Positions 32,817 through 42,994 are shown, counted from the first letter of the stretch. The stretch is 51,607 nt of DNA from Alphaproteobacteria bacterium (GCA_021325525.1 JAJPHB010000039.1:1-51607), one strand, 5' to 3'. Numbers and translations: made by a program. The notes: generated by a model from the sequence alone, not told the origin.

Positions 32817-34289
32817 TCAGTCGCCGGACCTGATGCTGGCGCGCCGTTCGAGCGCACGCCCAAGGGCGTCGAGGCGACGCTGCACGGTCTCGCCGGAAGA
32901 GATCGGGTCGCCAGCGGGGGCGCTCAGCACGAGCTCTCTTTCATCGAGCGAAAGCCGCGTCCGCGTTAAGAGACGGGGGGCGCCGCCGCTCAGCGTGTAG
33001 CCGAGGCGGAGCGCGAGGCCGATGGCGCGTGCGGCGGCGTGCTCGGCATCGCCGAGAAGGCGCCGCGTCTGCGCCTTGATTTCCGCATCGGCGGCGCCGC
33101 CATAGCGGGCATGGAGCGCCGTCGCGACGAAGACGCGCTCGCTGTGATCGATGCCGGCAACGGGCATGTGCAAGCAGTGCTGGAACGCCTCCTCGGCCCG
33201 GTAATCCGGATGGCTGTTCCAGGCCGTGTCGCCGAGCAGCGCCGATGCCAACCGCAGGCGGCGGCGCGACGGGCTCTCATCGGGGAAGAGCGGCGACATC
33301 CAGGCGAAAAGTTCGTCGCCGGAGAGGCCGAAACGTGGCCGCGCCTCGGCGATGCCGCGGCAGGCGACAAGCAGCGGGTCCTCTTGCCGCTCCGCTTCGG
33401 TCAGAAGATCGAAGACCAGCCCCTCGCGCAAGCCATAGGCGGAGAAGACGAACCGCTCGGGCTCGATCGCCTCGGCAAGGCGGGCCAGCACGAAGGCGGC
33501 GAGCGGCACGTTCTCGGCGCGCTTGCGCGAGACCGAGGTGATCTTCTCGAGCGATTTGCGCGACAGCGTGCCGAGGAAACGGAACACCTGCTCGGCATCG
33601 CTGCGCAGGACCGTATATCCTTGAATGATATGAAGCGGATAGCGCATCTGCTCCATATGGATGCGCGCCAGCGCCCGCCAGGCGCCGCCGACGAGGTAAA
33701 GGCCACGCCCGCGCTGCTGCCGCAGCCACGGCACGCTGCCGATATGGCCGTCGACGAGTTCGCGCAAACGGCGGTGATCCTCGCTGAACTCCGCGAGGCG
33801 GAGCGGGCCGAGTGGCAGGGTGGCGCCGATGCCGGCCTGGCCCGCTCGAACCGGTACGAGCTCGACGCTGCCGCCGCCAAGATCGGCGACAATGCCGTCG
33901 GCCGCAGGAATCCCGGCCACGACGCCGAGAGCCGAGAGTCGCCCCTCGGCGGCGCCGTCGAGGATGCGCACGGAATGCCCGCAGCGTCGCCTCGCCTCGG
34001 CGACGAAATCGGCGCCATCGGCGGCATCGCGGACTGCCGCGGTCGCGATGAGGTCGAGGCGGATGACACCGACTGCCTCTGCCAGAGCGACGAAGCGCTG
34101 GAGATGGGAAAGCGCTGACACGATCCCCTCGGGGTTGAGACGGCCCGTCCGGCCCAATCCGCGGCCGAGCGCGCAGAGCGCCTTTTCGTTGAGCAGCGCG
34201 AAAGGCGCTCGCCCGATCCCGTCATAGACGACGAGGCGAAGCGAATTGGAGCCGATGTCGATGACGGCGATGCGGCCGCTGGTTGCCAT
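32817..34289 (-). CDS. ppx: Exopolyphosphatase / pppGpp phosphohydrolase (Ppx/GppA)
   Basis: The protein has 490 residues from ATG 34289; a GTG at 34295 is alternative. The ASKHA-fold phosphate loops are AVIDIGSNSLRLVVYD near the N-terminus and VADLGGGSVELV near residue 137. An HD-like C-terminal region follows (HPDYRAEEAFQHCLH, GIDHSERVFVA). These enzymes remove terminal phosphate from polyphosphate, or convert pppGpp to ppGpp. It is 17 bp downstream of ppk, so the same operon makes and breaks polyphosphate, which favours the Ppx activity. Confidence 0.93.
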   Translation of the reverse strand: MATSGRIAVIDIGSNSLRLVVYDGIGRAPFALLNEKALCALGRGLGRTGRLNPEGIVSALSHLQRFVALAEAVGVIRLDLIATAAVRDAADGADFVAEARRRCGHSVRILDGAAEGRLSALGVVAGIPAADGIVADLGGGSVELVPVRAGQAGIGATLPLGPLRLAEFSEDHRRLRELVDGHIGSVPWLRQQRGRGLYLVGGAWRALARIHMEQMRYPLHIIQGYTVLRSDAEQVFRFLGTLSRKSLEKITSVSRKRAENVPLAAFVLARLAEAIEPERFVFSAYGLREGLVFDLLTEAERQEDPLLVACRGIAEARPRFGLSGDELFAWMSPLFPDESPSRRRLRLASALLGDTAWNSHPDYRAEEAFQHCLHMPVAGIDHSERVFVATALHARYGGAADAEIKAQTRRLLGDAEHAAARAIGLALRLGYTLSGGAPRLLTRTRLSLDERELVLSAPAGDPISSGETVQRRLDALGRALERRASIRSGD

Positions 34290-34306
34290 CGGCACGAGCC
34301 GCGGGA

Positions 34307-36463
34307 TTAGGACGGCACCTGATTATCGAGGACGAGGCGCGGTGCCGATTGAGCGCGCCGCAGCGCGCTGCCGCGGCCGGAGAGGCTGGGATTGGTCATA
34401 AAATAGGTATGGGCGCTGAACGCCTCGCCGTCGAGGGGGGCGCGGGTATAGGCCCCGTCGCGGTCGAGCAGCCAGCTTTGCGCCGTGTCCTTGAGGTTGG
34501 CGACCATGATCTCGTCCAGGATCTGGCGGTGCACTGTCGGATTTTCGATCGGCACCAGGGCCTCGACGCGCCAGTCGAAGTTGCGCGGCATCCAATCGGC
34601 GGAGCTGATGAAGACCTTGGCTTCATCCGAGGGCAGGCGGTGGCCGTTGCCGAAGACGACGATGCGGCCGTGTTCGAGGAAGCGACCGATGATGCTCTTC
34701 ACTCGGATTGTCGGCGAAAGGCCGGCGACGCCGGGACGCAGGCAGCAGATGCCGCGGACGATCAGGTCGATCTCGACCCCGGCGAGGGAGGCGCGGTAGA
34801 GCGCGTCGATGATGGGCGGATCGACGATCTGGTTGAGCTTCGCCCAAATCTGCGCGGGCCGGCCGGCCCGCGCATGGGCGATCTCGGCCTCGATCAGCTC
34901 CATCAGCTTCTGCCTGAGGCCGATCGGCGCAATGACGACCTTCTCCAAGGTCGCCGGCGTCGCATAGCCGGTCATGTAGTTGAAGACGCGGGCGGCGTCG
35001 CGGCAGAGCGTCGGATCCGAGGTGAAAAAGGAAAGGTCGGTATAGACCTTCGCCGTATAGGGATGATAGTTGCCCGTGCCGAAATGCACATAGGAGCGCA
35101 GCGCCCCCGCTTCGCGGCGCACGACCAGCGCCACCTTGGCGTGAGTTTTCAATTCGAGAAAGCCGTAGACGACCTGGACGCCGGCGCGTTCTAGGTCGCG
35201 GGCCCAGCGGATATTCGCCTCCTCGTCGAAGCGGGCCTTCAGCTCGACCAGCGCCGTCACCGACTTGCCCGCCTCGGCGGCCTCGATGAGAGCGCGGACG
35301 ACGGGGCTATCCTCGCTCGTGCGGTAGAGGGTCTGCTTGATGGCGACGACGGCCGGGTCGCGCGCCGCCTGGCGGACGAATTGGACGACGACGTCGAAGC
35401 TCTCATAGGGGTGGTGGACGACGATATCCTTCTGGCGGATCGCGGCAAAGCAATCGCCGCCGAAATCACGGATGCGCTCGGGGAAGCGGGCGTTGTAGGG
35501 CGTGAAGATGAGGTCCGGGCGCTCGTCGATGATGAGCTGGCTCGTATCGGCGAGGCCAAGGATGCCATCGAGGCTGATGACGTCGGAATCCGAGGCGTCG
35601 AGCTCCTCGGCGAGGAAGCGGCTCAAATCGGCCGGCATGCCGATATCGACGCTGAGGCGGATGACGTGGCCGCGCCGCCGCCGCTTCAGCGCCGTCTCAT
35701 AGAGGCGCACGAGGTCCTCCGCCTCCTCCTCGATCTCGACCTCGCTGTCGCGCAGGATGCGGAACATCCCCTGCCCCATGACCTGGAATCCGGGAAAGAG
35801 GTGATCGAGATAGAGGCCGATCATCTCCTCCATGGGGAGGAAGCGAACCGCTTTCCCGGGGAGGCGGACGAAGCGGTTGATGGAAGGCGGCAGGAGCAGC
35901 AGGGCGTTCATGCGCTCGCCGTCGCTGCGGCGCACGAGCTGCAGGGCAAGGCCAAGGCCGAGATTGGCGATGAACGGGAAAGGATGGGCCGGGTCGATCG
36001 CGAGCGGAGTCAGGATCGGGAAGATGTCGGCCATGAACTGCTCTTCGAGCCAGCTCCGGTCCTCGGGCTGAAGCTCCTGCGGGCCGATGATGGCAATACC
36101 CGCATTGGCCAATTCGGCGCGCAGCACGCGCCACGTCACCTGCTGGTCGCGCATGAGCTTGCCGGCGCGCTTGTTGATGGCTTCGAGCTGCTGCGCCGGC
36201 GTCAAGCCGTCCTGGCTCGCCGTGACGATGCCGGCGAGGACGTGTCCCTTGAGGCCGGCAACGCGCACCATATAAAATTCGTCGAGATTGCTGGCCGAGA
36301 TCGAGAGGAAGCGAAGCCGCTCGAGCGGCGGATGGTGCGGGTTCTCGGCTTCGGCGAGGACGCGCTCGTTGAAGGCGAGCCAAGAGAGCTCGCGGTTGAT
36401 GAACCGCGACTCCGAGCCGAGATCGATTCCCTGAGCCGTCGTTGCTCGCCGCGCTCTGCTCAC
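34307..36463 (-). CDS. ppk: Polyphosphate kinase 1
   Basis: The protein has 718 residues and starts at GTG 36463. The N-domain begins with [18 protein letters not shown], a PPK1 hallmark. The phosphorylated histidine is His441 in [17 protein letters not shown], and a second active-site block reads [18 protein letters not shown]. It transfers the gamma phosphate of ATP to growing polyphosphate chains at the inner membrane. The downstream partner ppx follows after 17 bp. The gene is divergent from a SixA-like phosphatase gene, with 63 bp between the starts. Confidence 0.97.
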   Translation of the reverse strand: MSRARRATTAQGIDLGSESRFINRELSWLAFNERVLAEAENPHHPPLERLRFLSISASNLDEFYMVRVAGLKGHVLAGIVTASQDGLTPAQQLEAINKRAGKLMRDQQVTWRVLRAELANAGIAIIGPQELQPEDRSWLEEQFMADIFPILTPLAIDPAHPFPFIANLGLGLALQLVRRSDGERMNALLLLPPSINRFVRLPGKAVRFLPMEEMIGLYLDHLFPGFQVMGQGMFRILRDSEVEIEEEAEDLVRLYETALKRRRRGHVIRLSVDIGMPADLSRFLAEELDASDSDVISLDGILGLADTSQLIIDERPDLIFTPYNARFPERIRDFGGDCFAAIRQKDIVVHHPYESFDVVVQFVRQAARDPAVVAIKQTLYRTSEDSPVVRALIEAAEAGKSVTALVELKARFDEEANIRWARDLERAGVQVVYGFLELKTHAKVALVVRREAGALRSYVHFGTGNYHPYTAKVYTDLSFFTSDPTLCRDAARVFNYMTGYATPATLEKVVIAPIGLRQKLMELIEAEIAHARAGRPAQIWAKLNQIVDPPIIDALYRASLAGVEIDLIVRGICCLRPGVAGLSPTIRVKSIIGRFLEHGRIVVFGNGHRLPSDEAKVFISSADWMPRNFDWRVEALVPIENPTVHRQILDEIMVANLKDTAQSWLLDRDGAYTRAPLDGEAFSAHTYFMTNPSLSGRGSALRRAQSAPRLVLDNQVPS

Positions 36464-36526
36464 GAGACGCTCCAGCCTTGCCTGAACTGAACCGGACCGA
36501 GTCTATAGCGGCGAAATGTTAAAGTC

Positions 36527-37093
36527 ATGAGCACAGCATCGCCATCGCTGCCCGACGACGGCGCGCAGAGGCGCCTTAGCCTGCTTCGCCACGCCAAATC
36601 GAGCTGGGACAGTTCCGCTTTCGACGATCACGAGCGACCGCTCGATGGGCGCGGCCAGGCGGCAGGGCGGCTCCTCGCCGCCTATTTCGCCAACCGCCAC
36701 GCGCCTGACCTCGTCCTGTGCTCGGATGCGCTGCGAGCGCGGCAGACCTATGCGCTGATCGCCGCCGGCCTGCCGGGGCGGCCGCGCGTCCTCTTCGAAG
36801 CGGCGCTCTATCTTGCATCATGCGACCGACTGCTGGCGCGCATCGAGGCGGTCTCGGACGAGACTCGCGACTTGCTCGTCATCGGGCACAATCCCGGGCT
36901 CCACGAGCTCGCGGCAATCCTCGCTGAGATCGGGCCGCCACGCCTGATCGGCGCGATCCGCCAAGCGTTTCCGACAGGCGCCGTCGCGGGCTACGTCTTC
37001 AACGGCGGTTGGCATGAGCTTCATTCGATCGCGTCCACCGTCGTCGAATTCGTGACGCCCGCCTTGCTGAGCCGCCGGGAGGTCGATGCATAG
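36527..37093 (+). CDS. sixA: SixA-like histidine phosphatase
   Basis: The protein has 188 residues from ATG 36527. The histidine-phosphatase signature LLRHAKSSWD (His22 as the nucleophile) and the second His in VIGHNPGLHEL are typical of SixA, which removes phosphate from phosphohistidine on phosphotransfer domains. No membrane segment is seen. The same fold includes phosphoglycerate mutase-like enzymes, but the RHAKS form and length favour SixA. Its target is not evident; ppk is divergent and makes a phosphohistidine intermediate, though no link is shown. Confidence 0.88.
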   Translation: MSTASPSLPDDGAQRRLSLLRHAKSSWDSSAFDDHERPLDGRGQAAGRLLAAYFANRHAPDLVLCSDALRARQTYALIAAGLPGRPRVLFEAALYLASCDRLLARIEAVSDETRDLLVIGHNPGLHELAAILAEIGPPRLIGAIRQAFPTGAVAGYVFNGGWHELHSIASTVVEFVTPALLSRREVDA

Positions 37094-37187
37094 GCCGCCA
37101 CTTGTCGACCGGTCCACGTCGATTGGCGCTCGCGCCGCGATGTGCGCGCGACGATAATATTCCGGCGAAAAGGAGCGGAGTGGGGAC

Positions 37188-38030
37188 GTGCCCGAAGTCA
37201 CAGCCAAGGACGGCGCCAAGCTTCATTACGAGGTCCACGACTACACCGATCCGTGGAAGCAGGCGCCGACGCTCGTCCTGCAGCACGGCTTCGGCCGGTC
37301 ATCGCGGTTCTGGTACGGGCTCGTGCCGTATCTGAGTCGCCATTACAAGGTCGTCTGCCCGGACCTCCGCGGCCTCGGACGATCCTCGACGGAGTTCGAC
37401 CTCGACCGCGGCATTACCGTCGAGACCTATCTTTCCGATCTCCTCCATATTATCGATGCCCTGGGCGCGCCGTCCGTCCACTACGCGGGCGAATCGCTGG
37501 CCGGCATTCTCGGCCTCATCCTTGCCGCCGAACACCCGGACCGGCTGCGCACGCTCTGCGCGCTCTCGACTCCGCCCTACATCATCAAGGAGACGTTCAA
37601 GACCTTCGCATTCGGCCATGCCTCCTGGCAGGAGGCGCTGGTCGCGATGGGCTCCGTCGCCTGGGCCAAGGCCGCCAATGCTGCGACCCGCTTTCCCGCC
37701 GACGCCGATCCGGGACTCCTCGAGTGGTACGCGACGGAGATGGGAAAGAGCAACGTCGCGGTGATGATCCGGATGGTCGATCTCCTCGAAAAGGTCGATG
37801 CCACCCCTTATCTCGATCGCATCACGGCACCGGTGCTCGGTCTTTATCCCGCCCAGGTCGCGACCGTCACCAAGGAGCAGGAACAGCTCCTGCGCGATCG
37901 GATCGCGGACTTCCACCTCGTCCACCTGCCCTTGCGCTATCACATGACCTGGATGGTCGAGCCCGCCGCTTGCGGCGACGCCATGCTGCATTTCATGGCG
38001 CTCCACGACGGCATTTCCTGCCACGAATAG
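37188..38030 (+). CDS. Alpha/beta hydrolase, acid residue not obvious
   Basis: The protein has 280 residues from GTG 37188, with the strong ribosome-binding site AAGGAGCGGAG beginning 18 bases upstream. The alpha/beta hydrolase fold is clear: LVLQHGFGRSSRFW (oxyanion loop), VVCPDLRGLGRSS, and the nucleophile elbow YAGESLAG with Ser103. The usual acid after strand 6 or 7 is not obvious, since that region reads APVLGLYPAQVATV, and the candidate histidine near the C-terminus (HFMALHD) is in an unusual context. Substrate cannot be predicted. It converges on hdaA with 27 bp between stops. Confidence 0.82.
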   Translation: MPEVTAKDGAKLHYEVHDYTDPWKQAPTLVLQHGFGRSSRFWYGLVPYLSRHYKVVCPDLRGLGRSSTEFDLDRGITVETYLSDLLHIIDALGAPSVHYAGESLAGILGLILAAEHPDRLRTLCALSTPPYIIKETFKTFAFGHASWQEALVAMGSVAWAKAANAATRFPADADPGLLEWYATEMGKSNVAVMIRMVDLLEKVDATPYLDRITAPVLGLYPAQVATVTKEQEQLLRDRIADFHLVHLPLRYHMTWMVEPAACGDAMLHFMALHDGISCHE

Positions 38031-38057
38031 CGCGCCCTTTCACGCCGCCCCCGGACC

Positions 38058-38726
38058 TCAGCCCTCCGCCTCCTGGCGCAGCACGGCGCGGGCGAGCGGG
38101 ATCGTGATCGGCCGCTTGCCTTCGAGCGCAGCGCGGTCGAGCGCTGCCACCACACGCCCAGCGGCGGCGAAGGAGCGCTCCATCTGGCGCAGCAGGAATT
38201 GGATGACCTCGTCGCCGACAACGAGTTGACGATCGGCGCAGAGCTTGACGAGAACGGCGGCGATCAAGGCGTCGTCGGGCGGGCGCACGGCAATCTGCGG
38301 CGCCGCGACCAGCCGCGAGCGCAAATCGGGAAGGCCGAGTCGCCACTGCGCCGGCGGCTCGGCCGCGGTCAGCAACAGTCGTCCGCCGCGCTCGGCGATG
38401 AGGTTCACGAGGTGGAGCAGCGGCCGTTCCGGCGCTTCCTCCGCATCGTCGAGAATGGCGGTCGTCGCGGCGCCGAGCAAGGCTGGCACCGTCGCGGTCG
38501 AGAGGGCGGCCGCGGCAAGCGTCGGCGCCCCGGAGCGGGCGCGCAAGACATGGGCAAGGTGCGTCTTGCCGCAGCCTGTGGGCCCGTGCAGAACGAGCAA
38601 CGGCGCCGGCCAGTCCGGCCAGCGGTCGAGCCAGGCGACCGCCTCGGCGTTGCTGGGCGTGACGAGAAAATCCGCAGCGCCCAAGGCCGGGCGGTGCGGA
38701 AAATCAAAGGTGAACTGGCTCGTCAT
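38058..38726 (-). CDS. hdaA: DnaA-family regulatory inactivator HdaA
   Basis: The protein has 222 residues from ATG 38726. It is an AAA+ protein made only of the DnaA-like ATPase part: an N-terminal QFTFDFPHRPAL (likely sliding-clamp binding), Walker A GPTGCGKTHL (48-57), Walker B-like AILDDAEE and a C-terminal helical lid. It lacks the DnaA DNA-binding domain. Hda proteins bind the clamp and trigger ATP hydrolysis on DnaA to prevent re-initiation. It overlaps the 3' end of perM by 23 bp. The longer frame to 38834 has no family match. Confidence 0.92.
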   Translation of the reverse strand: MTSQFTFDFPHRPALGAADFLVTPSNAEAVAWLDRWPDWPAPLLVLHGPTGCGKTHLAHVLRARSGAPTLAAAALSTATVPALLGAATTAILDDAEEAPERPLLHLVNLIAERGGRLLLTAAEPPAQWRLGLPDLRSRLVAAPQIAVRPPDDALIAAVLVKLCADRQLVVGDEVIQFLLRQMERSFAAAGRVVAALDRAALEGKRPITIPLARAVLRQEAEG

Positions 38727-39846
38727 CGCGGCTGCGAACGGAACGAGCCTCGCGGACCGGCTCGGGCCCGGCGGTCTCGGCGCGCGCCGGACCCGGGTCA
38801 TAGAGCGGACTCGCCAGATAGCGCTGCAGGGCAAAGCGCATGAGGACGCCGATGATCGCCGCGGCCGGCACGGCGACGAGGAGCCCGGCGAGGCCGAAGA
38901 GATCGCCGAAGGCGAGCAGCGCGAAGATGACCCAGACCGGATGGAGGTGCACGCGGTCGCCCACCAGCTTCGGCGTCAGCAGATTGCCCTCGATCGCCTG
39001 ACCCGCGGCGAAGATGGCGGCGATCACCGCCACTGCTGCCCAGCTGTCGAATTGGGTGATGGCGAGAAGGATGGCGAGGCCGCCGCCGATCGCGCCGCCG
39101 AGAAAGGGAATGAAGATGAGGAAGCCGACAAGAAGCCCGAGGACGAGGCCGAAATCGAGGCCGGCGAGCGACAGCGCCGCGGCGTAATAGGCCGCCATCA
39201 GCAGGCAGACCGTCGCTTGGCCGCGGATGAAGCCGGCAAGCGTGGCATCGACGAGGGCCGCCTGTTCCCGCACCGTCTCGACATAAGGGCGCGGCAACCA
39301 GCTATCGACGCGCCTCACGATCCGCCGCCAATCGCGCAGCAGGAAGAAGGCGACGACCGGCGTGATGAAGACGAGCGAGAGCAGGTTGAAGAAGGCGATG
39401 CTGCTGGTGAGCATTCGCTGCAGGAGCTGGCTCAGCCAAGCGAAGGCATCCCCGAGACGGGCGGTCGCGGCGTCGCGGAGCTGCGCGAAATCCTGCGGCG
39501 ATAGGCGCTCCTGCAAGATGCCCATGAGGGCGGTCAGGTCGCGGCGCGCCGCTTCGAGAAAGCGGGGGAAGCGGCGGATGAGCTCGCCGATCTGGCTCTC
39601 GATGACCGGCACGAGGACGAGGAGCACGAGGGCGATGGCGAGGGCGAAAGCGAAGAGTGCGATCAAGGCGCCGACGCCGCGCGGCACACGCAGCCGTTCG
39701 AGCTGCCCGACCAGAGGGTCGAGGCTATAGGCGATGGCGAAGCCGGCCGCGAAAGGCAGCAGGATGGCGTCGAGCAGATAGAGGGCAAACCCGCAGAGGA
39801 CGAGCCCGGCGGCCCAGAACGCGCCGCGCTGCGCCGCCGGGCTCAT
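38704..39846 (-). CDS. AI-2E transporter family (PerM-like) membrane protein
   Basis: The protein has 380 residues from ATG 39846, whose ATGA overlaps the pgsA stop. Several hydrophobic segments are visible, including AFWAAGLVLCGFALYLLDAI, ALIALFAFALAIALVLLVLV and FLIFIPFLGGAIGGGLAILL, the last with the family P-x-x-G motif. The family (AI-2E, PF01594) exports or permeates small molecules or ions; the name comes from one member and does not fix the substrate here. It overlaps hdaA, a gene order common in Rhodospirillales-like genomes. An in-frame extension to 40689 runs antisense-unlike and over pgsA, and was rejected. Confidence 0.92.
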   Translation of the reverse strand: MSPAAQRGAFWAAGLVLCGFALYLLDAILLPFAAGFAIAYSLDPLVGQLERLRVPRGVGALIALFAFALAIALVLLVLVPVIESQIGELIRRFPRFLEAARRDLTALMGILQERLSPQDFAQLRDAATARLGDAFAWLSQLLQRMLTSSIAFFNLLSLVFITPVVAFFLLRDWRRIVRRVDSWLPRPYVETVREQAALVDATLAGFIRGQATVCLLMAAYYAAALSLAGLDFGLVLGLLVGFLIFIPFLGGAIGGGLAILLAITQFDSWAAVAVIAAIFAAGQAIEGNLLTPKLVGDRVHLHPVWVIFALLAFGDLFGLAGLLVAVPAAAIIGVLMRFALQRYLASPLYDPGPARAETAGPEPVREARSVRSRDDEPVHL

Positions 39847-40388
39847 CCTGTCCCCTCGGCGCCGGCGATGCTCCGTGTCCAGCGGACGAGATAAGCGGCG
39901 CCGGACAGCACCGTCGTCCCCGCCGCCGCGAGGATGAGGGCCTCGCCGACGCCGCGATCGGCGATGCCGAGGCCGAGCCGCGCCAGGGTGAAGGCCGCCA
40001 GCACGATCTGCAGCGCCGTGTTGATCTTGCTGATGACGAGCGGCTCCCAGCGCAGCTTGCGGAAGAGGAGCTGGATGAAGAGGAAGCCGCCGACGATCAT
40101 CAGGTCGCGGAAGATGACGAGGATGACGAGCCAGGCGGGAAGCTGCCCGGCGATCCCGAGCGTCGCATAGACGCTGACCAGCAGCACCTTGTCGGCGACG
40201 GGATCGAGCAGCGCGCCGAGCTCGGTCGTCATGCCGAACTTCTTGGCGATGAAGCCGTCCGCCGCGTCCGAGACGCCGGCGACGACGAAGGTCCAGAAGG
40301 CCGCCGCGAAATCGCCGGCGAGAATGAGCCAAATGGCGAGCGGGACGAGGAGAAGGCGCCCGAGAGTGATGAGGTTCGGCAGGTTCAA
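39843..40388 (-). CDS. pgsA: CDP-alcohol phosphatidyltransferase (PgsA-like)
   Basis: The protein has 181 residues from ATG 40388, beginning MNLPNLITLGRLLLVPLAIW. The CDP-alcohol motif reads DAADGFIAKKFGMTTELGAL and then LDPVADK, so all four metal-binding Asp positions are present; the usual A-R after DG-x2 is A-K here. It is a multi-span inner-membrane enzyme that joins a CDP-diacylglycerol to an alcohol, most likely glycerol-3-phosphate to give phosphatidylglycerol-phosphate. It lies 15 bp downstream of a DUF2066 gene and overlaps perM. Confidence 0.9.
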   Translation of the reverse strand: MNLPNLITLGRLLLVPLAIWLILAGDFAAAFWTFVVAGVSDAADGFIAKKFGMTTELGALLDPVADKVLLVSVYATLGIAGQLPAWLVILVIFRDLMIVGGFLFIQLLFRKLRWEPLVISKINTALQIVLAAFTLARLGLGIADRGVGEALILAAAGTTVLSGAAYLVRWTRSIAGAEGTG

Positions 40389-40403
40389 CGCTGTGCCGTC
40401 CCC

Positions 40404-41516
40404 CTATTGCCCGGTGCCGCGCCGCTGGAGCGTCCAGCTTTGCCCATCCTGGCGCAAGACGAGGTCGCGCTGCGCCAAGGCGAGCTGCAGCTTTGCGGGA
40501 TCGCCGAGGAAATGGATTTCGACCTGTGCCGCGTGCCTGTCGAGCGCGAGGAGGTCGCTCGATTTGATGACCGGCAATCCCGCCAGCCGGCCGCGCACGA
40601 ACAGCCAGTCGCCGAGGCTCGTGATCGGCACCTCGGCCGTCAGAGCCCCCGCCTGTGCGGCTCCGCCAAGCAGCATCTCGCGCTTCCATGCCTCTTCGAG
40701 GGCGGCGATGCTGTCATCGACCGCTCGCGCCATGAGGTCCTGTTGGCTCTCGCCGGGATTCGGGCGAAACGTCTCGTTCAAGATATCGGTCGACCCCGCT
40801 GCGGAGACGCGCTTCACCACGGTCGCGAGCGCGCCATCGTCTCCCTGCGTCGCATGGGCGATGAGCGCGTCGCCGCCGCCATAGCGGGCCGCGATGGCCG
40901 CCAGGGCATCGAGGTCGGCGGCCAAGGCCTTCTGGGCGTCGATCGCCGCCACGTCGCCGGCATCGCCCAGCGGCACCGCGAGCGGCACCAAGCCCGCCGC
41001 CGGCTTGCGGTTCGCCCAGGCGTCGCGCCACGGATTGGGATCATCCCAAAGAACCGAGGCGCCGCCTTGCGTCAGCACGGGCAGCACGGTCACCGGTTTG
41101 CTCATCGTCTCAGCAAAGGGGATGCCGGCGCTGCGCAGCAGCCCGCGCACGGCCTCCGGGCGGAAGCGAAAGGTGTAGTCGGCAAGATAGCGCACGGTCG
41201 AGCGCCGCTCGTTCGCGACTTCGAAATCGCGGATCATGTCGGTGAGCTGCGCATCGCTCGGCTTCGGCAGGCGCTTCTGATCCGCGGCGAGCGTGAGACG
41301 CCCCACCAGGATGCGGAAGGCGCGGCGCTGGCCGTCGATCCGCGCCGCCTCGCGGGCCGCCGCCGCGCTCGCCGCGGTCGCGTCGACTGGTACATCGGCG
41401 ACCGTGAAGATATCGGCCGAGCCCGAAGACTGCCCCAAGGCGGGGACCGCGAGGTAGAGCGCGAGCATGACGAGCGCCGATAGGGCTCCCGCCATCTGCC
41501 GCATAGGTCTCATCAT
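40404..41516 (-). CDS. DUF2066 domain periplasmic protein
   Basis: The protein has 370 residues from ATG 41516 or the next ATG (41513), with GGGGAGG upstream. A signal peptide (about 1-29, ending in VPALGQ) exports it. The mature part opens with DIFTVADVPVDATAASAAAA and AFRILVGRLTL, a pattern I associate with DUF2066, a family of unknown function common in Rhodospirillales and gammaproteobacteria. Other blocks are VRYLADYTFRF and PVTVLPVLTQGG. It leads the minus-strand run pgsA-perM-hdaA. No catalytic motif is recognised. Confidence 0.8.
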   Translation of the reverse strand: MMRPMRQMAGALSALVMLALYLAVPALGQSSGSADIFTVADVPVDATAASAAAAREAARIDGQRRAFRILVGRLTLAADQKRLPKPSDAQLTDMIRDFEVANERRSTVRYLADYTFRFRPEAVRGLLRSAGIPFAETMSKPVTVLPVLTQGGASVLWDDPNPWRDAWANRKPAAGLVPLAVPLGDAGDVAAIDAQKALAADLDALAAIAARYGGGDALIAHATQGDDGALATVVKRVSAAGSTDILNETFRPNPGESQQDLMARAVDDSIAALEEAWKREMLLGGAAQAGALTAEVPITSLGDWLFVRGRLAGLPVIKSSDLLALDRHAAQVEIHFLGDPAKLQLALAQRDLVLRQDGQSWTLQRRGTGQ

Positions 41517-41710
41517 GACGCCTCCCCGCTCACCTGCGACCCGTCCCCCGATCGCCGGCGGGTCATAGCGCAAATCCTCCGCCCGTGCCACAGCGCGGCG
41601 CGGCGCGCGCCTAACCCTTTATTAGCCTTCTTCCGGCAGCATCGATGGGCACTCGATACCGACGGGGAGCCGCGTCGAGGCCAGGCGGGCGGGCGCTTTC
41701 AGGTCGATCG

Positions 41711-42994
41711 ATGGACGCAAACGCGCAGCAGCAGGTGAACCGTCCGCGCCAGCGGATCGATCAGGCAACGCTCGACCGCGTGCTCGAGCGCCATGAGCGC
41801 TACCTGACGGGCCGGCACGGCGGGCAGCGCGCCGTCCTCGTCTATATGGACCTCTCGCACCTCGTCCTTGCCGGCAGGAACCTGGCGAATGCCGAGATCG
41901 CCGCTTCCTTTCTGATCGAGGCTAACCTCGCCGGAGCCGATCTCGGCCATGCCTCCCTCTTCGGCTCCGACCTCACCCGCGCCGATCTGCGCGGCGCCAA
42001 TCTCATGCGCGCCGATTTGCGCGGCGCCTGCCTGCGCGGCGCCGATCTCACCGGCGCCAATCTCTTCGATGCCGACCTCCGCGACGGGCGCCTCGCGCAG
42101 AAGGCGCGCACGGGCGAGCTGCAGATGATTGCCGTCAACCTCAGCTCGACCGAGCTCACCGGCGCCAAGATGGTGAACGCCAATCTGAGCCAGGCGCGCC
42201 TCTCCGGCTCGATGGCGATGTTCACCGATTTCAGCGACGCCATCATGCGGAGCTGCAAGCTGGTGCGCGCCGACCTCCGCAACGCCAATCTCAGCGGCGC
42301 CAATCTCGAAGGCGCCGATTTGAGCGGCGCCGATCTGCGCGGTGCCGATCTGCGCAATGCCGTCCTCATGCGCGCGCAAATGGCGATGACCGAGACGGCC
42401 GGCGCCGACCTCACCGGCGCCCTCACCGACAAGCTCGCCGGCCGCTCGCTCGAGGAGCTGGGGCAGCCGCTGGAGCAGCTCGTTCGTCTCCACGAGACCT
42501 GGGTCCAGAGCTTCGGTGCCGAAGGCCGCCAGCTCGACCTCTCGGGCTTCGACCTGCGCACAACGACCCGCCTGTCGCGAGCGCAGCTCAGCGCGCTCAA
42601 GGCGAAGGGCGCCATCTTCTTCGGGCTCGATCTCGAAGGAACCGCCCTCCAGGCGGCGCAGCTCGAAGAGGCGGATCTGCGCTCCTGCCGCCTCGCGCGC
42701 GTCGATCTGCGCGGCGCCAATCTGCGCAACGCCCGCCTCAATCTCGCCGATCTGCGCGACTGCAATCTGGGGCCGCTGGTCATCGCCGAGGGCCGCCTTG
42801 CGCCGAGCAAGCTCGAAGGCGCCGTCTTCCGCAACGCCGATCTCCGCGGCGCCGATCTGCGCCGCGCCGATTGCCGCCGCGCCGATTTCGCCGCCGCCAA
42901 CGTCACCGGCGCCAATTGGGGCGGCGCCCAGATCGAAGCCGCCGAAATCGGCAGCGCCATCGGTTTCGGCAGCCCCGCCGCCGCGCATCGCTGA
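41711..42994 (+). CDS. Pentapeptide-repeat protein
   Basis: The protein has 427 residues from ATG 41711. A short charged helix (16-35) precedes A(D/N)LxG repeats in three blocks, about 46-128, 140-237 and 295-412, separated by a non-repeat segment (238-290, [20 protein letters not shown]). Such repeats fold as a right-handed quadrilateral beta helix. Some members mimic DNA and protect gyrase; most have unknown roles. There is no signal peptide. purM follows after 76 bp in the same direction, without an obvious functional link. An earlier in-frame ATG at 41645 adds an arginine-rich lead. Confidence 0.93.
   Translation: MDANAQQQVNRPRQRIDQATLDRVLERHERYLTGRHGGQRAVLVYMDLSHLVLAGRNLANAEIAASFLIEANLAGADLGHASLFGSDLTRADLRGANLMRADLRGACLRGADLTGANLFDADLRDGRLAQKARTGELQMIAVNLSSTELTGAKMVNANLSQARLSGSMAMFTDFSDAIMRSCKLVRADLRNANLSGANLEGADLSGADLRGADLRNAVLMRAQMAMTETAGADLTGALTDKLAGRSLEELGQPLEQLVRLHETWVQSFGAEGRQLDLSGFDLRTTTRLSRAQLSALKAKGAIFFGLDLEGTALQAAQLEEADLRSCRLARVDLRGANLRNARLNLADLRDCNLGPLVIAEGRLAPSKLEGAVFRNADLRGADLRRADCRRADFAAANVTGANWGGAQIEAAEIGSAIGFGSPAAAHR

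Noticed and set aside
38704-40689. A 661-codon frame that would fuse an upstream segment to perM
   Set aside because: The first 281 residues run through pgsA and the DUF2066 gene in the wrong frame and are Arg-rich. The membrane protein starts naturally at ATG 39846, which overlaps the pgsA stop as ATGA.
41617-41632. CTAA-N7-TTAG as a CtrA box before the pentapeptide gene
   Set aside because: Both half-sites carry a mismatch, so it is too weak to report as a site.
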